A DNA stretch of 64,000 nucleotides, taken from the NCBI GenBank assembly GCA_963813975.1, contig CAWFAP010000001.1:1037099-1101098 (forward strand), given 5' to 3'. The position numbers and the translations under genes were made by a program. Below are positions 27,065 to 35,164 of the stretch, one piece after another (the first letter of the stretch is position 1; the number at the start of each line of letters is the position of its first letter). The stretch comes from RYN-230 sp963813975 (GTDB taxonomy: Bacteria; Actinomycetota; Actinomycetes; Streptosporangiales; Streptosporangiaceae). The notes under the pieces are model-generated. The model saw only the letters and a program-made list of their open reading frames with translations. It did no database searches and was not told where the DNA came from.

Positions 27065-27368
27065 CGGTCTTTCTCCTTATGAGTAGTGGTTCCGGCGGGC
27101 GAGGGTACGGCCGGCCGACCTCGGGTCAGGCCGCGGAGTGCGAACCGGGGGTAGGCCGCGAAGACGATCAGCTGGCTGAGCTGCAGCACGATCGGCGGCG
27201 ACTTGATCAGGAAGCTGCAGATCCGGTCCGGGCTGATCAGCGTGACCGGCGCGGACAGGACCAGGGCGGCGCCGAGGGCGATGATGACCGGACGCAGGCC
27301 GGCCGCCCCGCAGAGCGGGGCGGCCGGCCAGCATCGGTGACCGCGATGCGGGTCAGGAACGTGCTCAC
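27061..27368 (-). pseudogene. Small two-helix membrane protein, frameshifted around a hairpin
   Basis: The C-terminal ~80 residues are convincing: LRPVIIALGAALVLSAPVTL, ISPDRICSFLIKSPPIVLQL, SQLIVFAAYPRFALRGL and a basic tail to the stop at 27061. The N-terminus (STFLTRIAVTDAG from GTG 27368) is in a different frame. The break coincides with the perfect 15-bp hairpin at 27297-27329, a place where sequencing commonly fails. The overlap with the next gene is 4 nt. Same unit as the lipoprotein and the four-helix protein. Confidence 0.5.
27297..27329. repeat. Perfect 15-bp inverted repeat with 3-nt loop
   Basis: Arms 27297-27311 and 27315-27329 (GGCCGGCCGCCCCGC and its exact complement), loop AGA. 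The structure is entirely G/C-paired. It lies inside the small membrane-protein gene exactly where its frame breaks, so it is either an attenuator-like structure or an assembly trouble spot. Confidence 0.7.
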
Positions 27369-27376
27369 GGGAGGAG

Positions 27377-27961
27377 TCAGCCCCAGCTGCCACCGGCGCT
27401 GGAGCCACTGGACGAGGCCGGCGCCGTCGAGGACGAGTTGCCCGCGCCGGCGGCCGCATCGGCAACCGTGATCTTCGTCCCGGCCGGGGTGACCAGCCAC
27501 CACTTCGCGCCGAAGCTAGCGCTGCCCTGGCCGTTGGTCTGGCCTGGGCCGGAGTCGCCGGCGAAGTAGTACAGCGGGTGACCGCCGTAGGTCACCTGCT
27601 TGCTCCCGTCCGACCGGGTGATCGTGCCCAGGTCAGCGGTCTTCGCGCCCCCGGCTGCGGTCACGTTGCCCTTGGCCGTCACCGGAGGCCACGCCCCGGC
27701 GCACGCCCCCGAGCAGGCGGACTTGTTCATGCTGTCCGCGGCCCACAGGTACACGGCACGTCCGGACGCATTGGTCAGGAACGGTGCCGCCGAACCAGCG
27801 TGAGACTCGATCACCGTCGCCGTGGTTGACCCGCTGCTCGCCGGCGTTCCGGCGGTCGTTGACCCGGCCGCGCTGCCGCACGCCGCGGCCAGCAGCCCTG
27901 CGGCCACCGGAACACCCAGTTTGACCGGCATCGGCAGCCGTCCCAGCAGGGACATGCTCAT
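27377..27961 (-). CDS. COG4315-type secreted lipoprotein
   Basis: The lipobox LLAAACGS follows a short hydrophobic stretch, so the protein is exported and lipidated. Two copies of the Lipoprotein_15 repeat follow: VYLWAADSMNKSACSGACAG with AWPPVT, then GGHPLYYFAGDSGPGQTNGQ with WWLVTPAGT. A Ser/Gly/Ala-rich tail ends it. These proteins commonly lie beside SigK-like sigma factors and are thought to belong to their regulons. ATG 27961 suits the AGGAG better than ATG 27970. It is first in the minus-strand cluster that leads to the sigma/anti-sigma pair. Confidence 0.85.
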   Translation of the reverse strand: MSMSLLGRLPMPVKLGVPVAAGLLAAACGSAAGSTTAGTPASSGSTTATVIESHAGSAAPFLTNASGRAVYLWAADSMNKSACSGACAGAWPPVTAKGNVTAAGGAKTADLGTITRSDGSKQVTYGGHPLYYFAGDSGPGQTNGQGSASFGAKWWLVTPAGTKITVADAAAGAGNSSSTAPASSSGSSAGGSWG

Positions 27962-28235
27962 CTTGATCATCTCCTGTTCCGGGCGGCGGGCGCTCGCGCG
28001 TCACGGGCCGCCCCTTCATCACTTGCTTGCCGTAACCGAGTACGCGCGGAACGCTTGGGGAGATTGGACTGTCCGGGTGACGTGCGTCACTCACGCTCCG
28101 GGGGGCGCAGTCTGCCGGCGCGCTGCCGCAGCATCGATGATGTTCCGGGCTCCTGGGCCCGGAGCCAGGTCATGGTGCGGGTGGCCCGGCCCGTGCGTTG
28201 GCCCGTGCGGCAGCGCTCGTGCGGGCCTGACCAGA

Positions 28236-29353
28236 TCAGGTGAGTGGATCCGCCTGTCCCGCTGCGGGATCCGCGGTGGCCTGCGGAGGTGACGGGCGGC
28301 TTCGATACCGGATCCGGAACCGGCCATAGGCGATCGGCCCGGCACACAGCGGTACCCAGTACGAAGCGAGCCGGTAGGTGAGCATGGCCAGGACGGCCTG
28401 GCTGGAGTTGACCTCGGCCAGCACCAGGAGCCCGGTCAGGCTGGCTTCAACCAGCCCGAGGCCACCGGGAGTGGCCGGGATCATCCCGACGACGCCGGCG
28501 ACCGCGTAGGCCACGAGGATCAGCGACGGGCGCGGGCGGGCTCCGGTAGCCCGCAAGGCGGCCAGCAGGTACAGGTAGTCGAGCACCAGGCGGCCAGCGG
28601 AGAGCAGGAGCGCCTGCCACCACTGCTCACCCAGCGCCGCCCGGATCTCGTTGCGCTGGGAGAGCAGGGTTTCATCCAGCCCGGTCAGCGGAGGGCGCCT
28701 GCGCAGGACCCAGTTCCTGCCCGCTGAGCCGCCCGGCCGCACCAGCGCAGCGGTGCGTCGTAGGCCAGGACGACCGCCCCGAGCGCGGCAAAGACCACGA
28801 ATCCGACGGCCCCGAGGATGGCGGCGTTGACCAGTCCCCGGTTAGTCGGTGCTCCCACCAGGATGACCGGGAGCGCGAAGACCGGGAGGGCCAGCAGCCC
28901 GCCCACGCCGAGGAGGGAGAACGCGGTCAGCCCGCCTACGGTCGAGCTCGTGTCCTTCCCGCTGGCCGACAGCATCCGGAACTGCACTGCGGCGCCCACT
29001 GCCGCGCCACCCGGCATGATCAGGGTGATCGCGTTGCCGGCCAGCTGGGACGTGATGACTGGGAACCAGGCCTTGGTCCGCAGCGCCAGGCGTTGCAGCG
29101 CGAACGTGCAGAAGAAGTGGCCGACCTCGGCCCCGATGGCCAGGGCGAACCATGGCGGATCCAGGGCCGACAGGCGCGGCCAGGATGCGAGCACTTCAGT
29201 GATCGACGGGAACACGAGGTAGATGGAGATGCCGGCGATGGCGACCACCGCGGCGCGCTTGACCACCGCCTGCCACGTCAGGGGGTGCGCCTTCTGGCGG
29301 TCGATCCTGGCAGCGAGGGACGGCTCAGCCGTGGCCGCAGACGCGTCACTCAC
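28236..29353 (-). pseudogene. Flippase-like membrane protein (LPG synthase TM/COG0392), one frameshift
   Basis: Two frames give one continuous family sequence of ~370 residues. The first (ATG 29353 to ~28700) has AVVAIAGISIYLVFPSITEV, HFFCTFALQRLALRT and GNAITLIMPGGAAVGAAVQF. The second has WWQALLLSAGRLVLDYLYLL, AVAGVVGMIPATPGGLGLVE and YRLASYWVPLCAGPIAYG, the last being the family's best-conserved region. The break near 28700 is repaired by one base in a GG run. Members are multi-helix transporters or flippases in lipid and glycolipid assembly. Confidence 0.75.
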
Positions 29354-29785
29354 AGTGCCGGCCTGGCGCCTCGAGCGTGAGGCAGGACATCCGCCCAGCT
29401 GGCACCAGCGCCTCGCGACCGGGCGCTGTCCTGGCCAGAACGAGGGTCAGCACCGCGATGATCACTACGATCCCGCCCGCCTGGAGTCATTCCTCCTTCT
29501 ACCTGCGCGTCCGTGGGCCTGGCAAGCTCTGAGCGTGCGGGCATCCAGGGCGGGAACGGGCCGCCCGGCAACTCCAGGCGGCCGGCCGGGATCCTGCCAC
29601 CGCCATCGCTGCCACACTGCAGGCCAGCGGAGGGACCCGTCTCCCGGTCCCGCTGCGAGCGAGCCCGGCTGGCTGTCGCCGTGGCCTGGCCACGCGCAGC
29701 TGCCGGAGACTGGGCCAGCTACGCCGCCAGCATCAGCCGCCGGATCATGACACCGTCCCCGGCAGGATAAGGAGGTCAGCGTCGT
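29354..29785. other. Divergent intergenic region
   Basis: About 430 nt between the starts of the flippase-like gene (minus) and the CYTH gene (plus). No frame here has RBS or motif support. It should contain the two divergent promoters. AAGGAGG at 29769-29775 is the ribosome binding site of the CYTH gene. Confidence 0.4.
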
Positions 29786-30355
29786 ATGCCAGCTCCAGCC
29801 CCCCGGCCCGTTCCCGGCAAATACGCCCGCGTGGAGCGGGAGCGGCGGTTCCTCCTCACCGGCCTGCCAGGCGGGACACCGCCGGCCAGTGCCCGGAGAA
29901 TCATTGACCGATACCTGATCAGCACCAGCCTCCGGCTCCGCCACGTCTCCAGCCCCGAGAGCGATGAGTACAAGCTCACCCAGAAGATCCCTGCTTCCGG
30001 CCCGGGGCCAGTCCAGGGGCTGATCACCACCATGTACCTGCCCCAGAGCGAACACGAGCACCTGGCCGCCGCATTGCCGGCCCGGACGCTCGCCAAGACC
30101 CGTTACAGCGTCCCGCCGCTCGGCATCGATGTCTTCGAGCCGCCCCTGCATGGACTCATCATGGCCGAGGCAGAATTCGGCACCGACGCAGAGATGCGTG
30201 ACTTCCAGCCGCCCGGCTACGGGATCGCCGAGGTCACCGAAGATCCCCGTTTCACCGGCGGGCGCCTGGCCCGGACACCACGCGAGGACCTCATCACCTG
30301 GCTGGCCGAGTACGGCATCAACCTGGCACCCAACCCCTGGCCACCTTCCCCGTGA
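29786..30355 (+). CDS. CYTH-domain protein
   Basis: 189 residues. The N-terminal VERERRFLL is a form of the ExExK-type CYTH signature; IIDRYLISTSLRLRH, SDEYKLTQKI and later GLIMAEAEFG (acidic strand) and GYGIAEVTEDPRFTGG follow. The tunnel fold of this family binds triphosphates with divalent metal, as in inorganic triphosphatases and thiamine-triphosphatases. The tunnel-lining Arg/Lys/Glu residues appear conserved. The start is well supported by AAGGAGG 11 nt upstream. Stand-alone gene. Confidence 0.85.
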   Translation: MPAPAPRPVPGKYARVERERRFLLTGLPGGTPPASARRIIDRYLISTSLRLRHVSSPESDEYKLTQKIPASGPGPVQGLITTMYLPQSEHEHLAAALPARTLAKTRYSVPPLGIDVFEPPLHGLIMAEAEFGTDAEMRDFQPPGYGIAEVTEDPRFTGGRLARTPREDLITWLAEYGINLAPNPWPPSP

Positions 30356-30500
30356 TGTTCCCGGGCACTGCAATGTCTTCACGTTGACGTCGCTGCGGCC
30401 CCGGCGTTGACTGGCACCCGTCCGGGAACCAGGCTCCTGTTCAAGGTCACCCGGGACTCCGCCAGAACACAGCTACCGGGTGCTGGCCAGGAGGACACCG

Positions 30501-30863
30501 ATGAGCCTGCCCGCACGCATGCTCGCAGTTGCCGCGGCGGCAGTGATGCTCGCCCCGGTCCTGCTCGCGGCGTCCGGCTGCAGCGCAACGTCGTGCGGCG
30601 GCCAGTGCGGGCCGCCGTTCCAGCTGCAGGTCGTCTTCCGGCACGGCACCTCACGGCAGGCCGCCATCGCCGCCATGAGGAGATGCCAGGCCGACCCGCT
30701 GGTCATCAGGATCGGGCAGCCGTACCGGCCCCGTCCCAGAGCATCCGGCCAGTGGACCGCAGTCATCTTCACCAAGAAAATGGGATCCGGTCCCGCGAAT
30801 ATCCCGCTGCTGACCTGCCTGCGCCGCTCACCCGCAGTCACCAGCGCTGGATGGCCCGACTGA
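30501..30863 (+). CDS. Small lipoprotein, possible permuted-protease-fragment-like fold
   Basis: 121 residues. Signal sequence MLAVAAAAVMLAPVLLA and lipobox AASGC give a lipid-anchored exported protein. The mature part has three further cysteines (TSCGGQC, RRC) and a ferredoxin-like pattern, QLQVVFRHGTSRQAAIAAMR and WTAVIFTKK, which would suit a small alpha-beta interaction domain. The function is unknown. GGAGG lies just before ATG 30501. It converges on the TetR gene, and a strong bidirectional hairpin separates them. Confidence 0.7.
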   Translation: MSLPARMLAVAAAAVMLAPVLLAASGCSATSCGGQCGPPFQLQVVFRHGTSRQAAIAAMRRCQADPLVIRIGQPYRPRPRASGQWTAVIFTKKMGSGPANIPLLTCLRRSPAVTSAGWPD

Positions 30864-30899
30864 CAGCCACAGCCAGATCCCCCAGCCCCGGACAAAGAC

Positions 30900-30921
30900 G
30901 CGCCCGGGAAACCCCGGGCGC
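30900..30921. terminator. Bidirectional terminator between convergent genes
   Basis: GCGCCCGGG (30900-30908) pairs perfectly with CCCGGGCGC (30913-30921) around the loop AAAC. It sits between the stops of the lipoprotein (30863) and TetR (30951) genes and can serve both. Confidence 0.65.
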
Positions 30922-30950
30922 ATCAGCGTCTCCGGAAACGCCCGGGCGAT

Positions 30951-31691
30951 TCACGGTGAGGTTTGCCCGCCTGGCGGGAGCTTGCTGGCGATGCCGTCGA
31001 GGAGGAAGCCGAGGCCCAGGTTGAACTGCTCGTCAGTGCCGGGTCCGGCGGGCCGGGCGAGCCAGCTGGTCAGCAGCGGGTACCGGCCGCTGGCCGCCGC
31101 CAGGTCGTGGACGGCTGCCAGGGCAGCGGCCAGGCTTGCCTGGTCGTCCAGTCCGTAGCGCCGGCTCATCTGCGCTTCCTCTGCTTCTTGCAGCGCGCTG
31201 CCGAAGATGTGCCGGTCGATGAGGGCGGCGTAGGTCATGGCCGCGGCGGTGCTGGCGCCCTGGGTGGTGAGCACGGCCAGCATGAATTCCAGCCGGGCCA
31301 TCATGTGCGGTCCGGCGGGCGGGCGAGTGTGGAACAGCACGGCATACCAGGGATGACGCCTGGTCATCTGGCGGGTGTGCGCGGCCAGGTCCTGGAGGTC
31401 GGCACGCCAGTGCGGTCCGGGCTGGGCCGGCACCGGGATCTCGGCGGTGGCGGTGTCCAGGATCAGGTCTGTCAGGCCGTCCTTGCTGTGCACGTACCGG
31501 TACAGGGCCATAGGTGAGTAGGGGCCCAGCCGGGCAGCGACCGCCTTCATGGTGAGGGCGGCCGGCCCGGCCTGGTCGGCGAGGTCGATCGCCGCCGCCA
31601 CGATCGTCTCCCGGTCCAGGGATCGCTGCCGCGTCGGGGGCGGTGGCTGGGTCCAGATCAGCCGGGCGGAGCCGGTGGCCGGTTTGCGCAT
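30951..31691 (-). CDS. TetR-family regulator (TetR_C class)
   Basis: The HTH region is RETIVAAAIDLADQAGPAAL, then TMKAVAARLGPYSPMALYRY and VHSKDGLTDLILDTA. The C-terminal part (PHWRADLQDLAAHTRQMTRR, HPWYAVLF) is the tetracycline-repressor-like ligand domain. ATG 31691 is chosen because upstream in-frame sequence has poor composition and overlaps the AT-rich operator region. It is divergent from the glycosidase-like gene, which it probably controls together with itself. Confidence 0.85.
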   Translation of the reverse strand: MRKPATGSARLIWTQPPPPTRQRSLDRETIVAAAIDLADQAGPAALTMKAVAARLGPYSPMALYRYVHSKDGLTDLILDTATAEIPVPAQPGPHWRADLQDLAAHTRQMTRRHPWYAVLFHTRPPAGPHMMARLEFMLAVLTTQGASTAAAMTYAALIDRHIFGSALQEAEEAQMSRRYGLDDQASLAAALAAVHDLAAASGRYPLLTSWLARPAGPGTDEQFNLGLGFLLDGIASKLPPGGQTSP

Positions 31692-31700
31692 ACCTAAAGT

Positions 31701-31730
31701 GTACGATATAAATCTCAGATATATCATGTA
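31701..31730. promoter_or_regulatory. AT-rich imperfect palindrome, likely TetR operator
   Basis: GATATA (31705-31710) and TATATC (31720-31725) face each other across 9 nt, with partly matching flanks. This is the most AT-rich stretch in the neighbourhood and lies between the divergent TetR and glycosidase-like genes. It could be both operator and promoter. Confidence 0.45.
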
Positions 31731-31758
31731 AACTTCAGTTCTTAGGGGGTTATCTGCA

Positions 31759-33216
31759 GTGGCCAGCGACATCACCACGACCAGCGCCTTCGACCCGGAG
31801 GGAATCCGGCTGGGCGTCGTGCGCGGCATCAGCTACGGCTTGTTCGGCGGCCCCGGCGAGTTCGTCCCGCAGGCCCGTGCCCTGGGGGCCGGGCTGGTCC
31901 GGGCCTATCTCTACTGGGGGCAGGTAGAACCGGGGCCCGGCCGGTACCGGTGGGATGCGGTGGACGCCCTGCTGAGCCAGCTGGACGGCGATGAGGAGGT
32001 CTGGATCACGCTGTGCTCCAGCTCACCGTGGGGCACGGTGGTGCCGACGGATTTCCAGCCTCAGTCACCCGCCCTCGACCAGCGCGCCTACGCAGAATTC
32101 GTCCGCCAGGCGGTGCGCCGCTGCGCCGGGCGGGTGCGCTACTGGCAGTGCAACAACGAGCCGAGCAACACGGATCTGCTGTGGGCGGGCACCGCTGGCG
32201 AGTACGTCGAGCAGCTGAAGACCTTCTACCGGGCGGTCAAGGACACCGACCCGGCGGCGGCGGTCGTGCTCGGCGGCTGCGGCTACGACGTGCTCAGCAG
32301 CCAGCCGGGCAGCCCGTCCCGGCAGTTCTTCGACCACCTGACCGCCGCAGGCCGGGACGCCTTCGACCTGTTCAGCGTCCACCTGTACGGCGACCCCGCC
32401 AGCGTGCCGCACTACCTGGACATCGCCCGGGGATTCATGCGGGCGCACGGGTATCTCAAGCCGGTCATCGCGGGCGAGCACGCTGGTCCCCAGCCGTTCG
32501 AGTTTCCCGACGCGATAACGGTCATGCAGCAGGTATTCACAGCCGCGTTCGCCGAGCCCCCGCCGACCCAGAGCACCGGCGAGCTCGCCGCACGGGCGGA
32601 GCAGGACACCCCCGAGCGCCGGGCGATGACCGCGCTGTACTCCCGGATGGGCGACCTGCCGCCGCGGCTGCAGATGTTCATGGAAGGCTGCCCGGCCGAG
32701 CTGGAGGCCAAGCGGCAGCGCATCAGCTGCCGCCAGCTGGTGATGCGCACCCTGCTGGCCCTGGCCGGCGGTGTCCACCGGACCGCCTACTGGAACCTGG
32801 CACCGGAATACCCCGGCCCCGTTGACCAGTACCAGATGATGCACCTGCTGATCGGCAAGCTCCCCCTTCTCGGCTATCACAACGGCAGCCTCGGCTGCCG
32901 CCACCCGGCTGCGGATACCTTCGCCCTACTCGCCGATCAGCTGGCCGGGGCGCGGACCGTGACCCGCACCGGGACCAGCGGCCGGCCGTCACTCCACGCA
33001 TTCGAGATCGACCGCGGCGGCCGCGGGCCCCTGCTCGCGCTATGGGACCACCGCGACGCCTTCGATGGTGAGGACGAGCCGCCGGTCACCATCGCCTGGC
33101 CATGGCCCGCCGCCACTGCCACCGTCACCGATGTGTTCGGCCAGACCCGGACCGTCCGCGCCCAGGACAGCCAGATACGACTGCCGGTATCCCTCACCCC
33201 CCTATTCGTCGCATAG
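31759..33216 (+). CDS. Clan GH-A glycoside hydrolase-like protein
   Basis: 485 residues. A TIM-barrel glycosidase pattern: RAYLYWGQVEPGPGRYRWDA early, then the acid/base region WQCNNEPSN (NE pair after strand 4) and, near residue 240, VIAGEHAG, whose Glu would be the nucleophile. A short beta-rich C-terminal domain follows. The layout resembles GH39/GH5-type enzymes, but the family cannot be fixed by eye. There is no signal peptide, so the substrate is probably a small glycoside taken into the cell. GTG 31759 follows AGGGGG. TetR-controlled divergon. Confidence 0.7.
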   Translation: MASDITTTSAFDPEGIRLGVVRGISYGLFGGPGEFVPQARALGAGLVRAYLYWGQVEPGPGRYRWDAVDALLSQLDGDEEVWITLCSSSPWGTVVPTDFQPQSPALDQRAYAEFVRQAVRRCAGRVRYWQCNNEPSNTDLLWAGTAGEYVEQLKTFYRAVKDTDPAAAVVLGGCGYDVLSSQPGSPSRQFFDHLTAAGRDAFDLFSVHLYGDPASVPHYLDIARGFMRAHGYLKPVIAGEHAGPQPFEFPDAITVMQQVFTAAFAEPPPTQSTGELAARAEQDTPERRAMTALYSRMGDLPPRLQMFMEGCPAELEAKRQRISCRQLVMRTLLALAGGVHRTAYWNLAPEYPGPVDQYQMMHLLIGKLPLLGYHNGSLGCRHPAADTFALLADQLAGARTVTRTGTSGRPSLHAFEIDRGGRGPLLALWDHRDAFDGEDEPPVTIAWPWPAATATVTDVFGQTRTVRAQDSQIRLPVSLTPLFVA

Positions 33217-33223
33217 GCTGCCC

Positions 33224-33243
33224 GGCCGGCCGGAGAGCCGGCC
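33224..33243 (+). terminator. Hairpin after the glycosidase-like gene
   Basis: GGCCGGC (33224-33230) and GCCGGCC (33237-33243) form a perfect 7-bp stem with a 6-nt loop, 7 nt after the TAG. Confidence 0.5.
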
Positions 33244-33477
33244 CCGCTGCCCGGCCGGGGTTGGGGACACGGAGGCACCGCCCTGCTGACCACAGTGGCA
33301 GGACTTCACCGCCTTACGGGTCACCTCCTCACCCGGGCCGTGGCCGCAAGGGCGAGCGCTGCTTCATATCCGAGGCTGATTACGCCCGGCGCCGTGTCGA
33401 TCGGGCTCGGGGCCGTTCGTGTAGGAGGTAGACGGCCGGCCTGAGACCGGCGCGGCCGGAGGAGAGGAGGAAGCGTG

Positions 33478-34329
33478 ATGCCTGAATTGACGGTTCTGCT
33501 CAGTGGCCTGGGGATTCCTGAGTCCCCGCGGTGGCACGAGGGGCGGCTGTGGTTCTGCAACTGGATCGACCGGCAGGTCATGGCGGCTGACATGGACGGC
33601 AGGGCGGAGGTCATGCTCACCCGCGACCCGGCCAGCCACCCGATGGGGTACTCCATCGACTGGCTGCCCGACGGCAGGCTGCTGACGACGGGCGACAAGG
33701 TCCGGCGCCAGGAGCCTGACGGGTCGATGGCCGTCCACGCCGAGCAGCGGGCGAACGAGATCGTCGTGGACGCGCACGGCAACGCCTACGTCAACGGCGC
33801 GGACTTCCACTTCGTCGCCGGTGCGCCGCCCAAACCGGGCTACATCAAGCTCGTCACGCCGGACGGGCAAGTGCGCCAGGTTGCCGGCGACCTCCAGTTC
33901 CCCAACGGCATGGTCATCACCCCGGACAGCCGGACGCTGATCATCTCCGAGTCGTTCGCGGGTCGGCTGACCGCATTCGACATCGACGGCGACGGCGGGC
34001 TGTCGGGGCGGCGGGTATTCGCCGAGGGCCTGGGGCCCGACGGCATCAGCATGGACGCCGAAGGCGCGGTGTGGGTGTCCACCGGCGGATTCTCCGTCGC
34101 CCGCGTCGCCGAGGGCGGCAAAGTCCTGCAGCGCGTCGAACTCGGGGAGAACCGGGCGCCGTTCGCGCTGATGCTCGGCGGCCCGGACCGGCGGACCCTG
34201 TTCATCTGCACCGCCGAGTGGCACACGGCCGACGGCGCCCCCGCCAACCTCGAACGTCTAACCACGGGGCCGCGCACCGGGGAAATCCTCGCCTTCCCGG
34301 TCGAGGTGCCCGGCACCGGCCGACCGTGA
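33478..34329 (+). CDS. SMP-30/gluconolactonase-like protein
   Basis: 284 residues of six-bladed propeller character: GLGIPESPRWHEGRLWFCNW contains the metal-binding Glu, GNAYVNGADFHF and FPNGMVITPDSRTLIISESF hold the Asn and Asp positions, and GPDGISMDAEGAVWVSTGG follows. Members hydrolyse lactones with a divalent metal. GGAGGAGAGGAGG precedes the start; GTG 33475 directly before ATG 33478 could also initiate. No sugar dehydrogenase is nearby, so the substrate is unknown. Confidence 0.88.
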   Translation: MPELTVLLSGLGIPESPRWHEGRLWFCNWIDRQVMAADMDGRAEVMLTRDPASHPMGYSIDWLPDGRLLTTGDKVRRQEPDGSMAVHAEQRANEIVVDAHGNAYVNGADFHFVAGAPPKPGYIKLVTPDGQVRQVAGDLQFPNGMVITPDSRTLIISESFAGRLTAFDIDGDGGLSGRRVFAEGLGPDGISMDAEGAVWVSTGGFSVARVAEGGKVLQRVELGENRAPFALMLGGPDRRTLFICTAEWHTADGAPANLERLTTGPRTGEILAFPVEVPGTGRP

Positions 34330-34359
34330 CAGCAACCGGGCCGGCGGTGCGGTCCGGTG

Positions 34360-34505
34360 GACAGCTTCTGGCCCGGGGCGGGCTTATCCGCCGCGGGGCC
34401 GATGGTGTACCCGCAGGACACCACGTCGCCGGGCTTGAGGGTGCCGTCGTCCATCCGCGCGCGGAGAGCGGCGGCCATCTGCTCGCGGTGGCCAGGGAGG
34501 CCGGC
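34360..34505 (-). pseudogene. Possible GntR-like N-terminal remnant
   Basis: On the minus strand a short stretch reads REQMAAALRARMDDGTLKPG then DVVS, strongly like the first helix and turn of GntR-type regulators. The rest of the winged helix does not follow, and no start or stop suits it. It lies between two plus-strand genes with no other explanation. A worn fragment is the best reading, at low confidence. Confidence 0.25.
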
Positions 34506-34607
34506 TCTCGTCGCGGCAGGGCGTGAGGCGGTTGCCGGGCTGCCCGCCGGGCGTGCTCGCGGCATACTTGCGAACGCCCAAGCCACTGCTGAGCCGATGG
34601 GAGCACG

Positions 34608-35057
34608 ATGCCTGCCCGATTCCAGCTCGTCATTGACTGCCAGGACCCCGAGCTGCTGGCCCGCTTCTGGGCGGCTGCCCTGGGATACGTGCTTGAACCG
34701 CCCCCCGAAGGGTTCGCTACCTGGGACGACTGGCGGCGCGACATCGGGCTTCCCGACAGTGAGCTGGGAATCGGCGCGGACAGCATCATCGATCCTCGCG
34801 GTGACGGCCCCCGCATCTGGTTCCATGTGATGCCGGACGCCAAGGTGGTCAAGAACCGCCTCCACCTCGACATCCACGCCAGCGGCTTCCCCAGCCGTTC
34901 GGAGCCGCTCGCCACCCGCATGCAGCGAGTCGACGCTGAGGCCAGACGGCTGGCAGATCTCGGGGCCACGCTCACCGGAGCCCTGAGCGCCGACGGCCTC
35001 GATCACTACGCGATGGGAATGAAGGACCCCGAGGGCAACGAGTTCGACATCAACTGA
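34608..35057 (+). CDS. VOC-superfamily glyoxalase-like protein
   Basis: 149 residues. FQLVIDCQDPELLARFWAAA and LGYVLEPPPEG start the first beta-alpha-beta module; IWFHVMPDAKVVKNRLHLDI gives the middle, and MGMKDPEGNEFDI ends the fold. The Glyoxalase_6 type often lacks a clear enzymatic role; the LHLDI His and the GNEFD Glu could bind a metal. It appears monocistronic. Confidence 0.88.
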   Translation: MPARFQLVIDCQDPELLARFWAAALGYVLEPPPEGFATWDDWRRDIGLPDSELGIGADSIIDPRGDGPRIWFHVMPDAKVVKNRLHLDIHASGFPSRSEPLATRMQRVDAEARRLADLGATLTGALSADGLDHYAMGMKDPEGNEFDIN

Positions 35058-35164
35058 CGCCTTCGACCCCGCGGCCACCGCCGGTCACACCCACACGGCT
35101 ACCCGGCGCTGCGCCAGGCATTAACCGGTGGCCCGGCCGGGCAGCGGCGGGTTACCGTCCGTCC

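Noticed and set aside
33840..35078. A 412-codon minus-strand frame
   Set aside because: Most of it is antisense to the SMP-30 and VOC genes. Only the short GntR-like stretch near 34.4 kb was kept, as a weak remnant.
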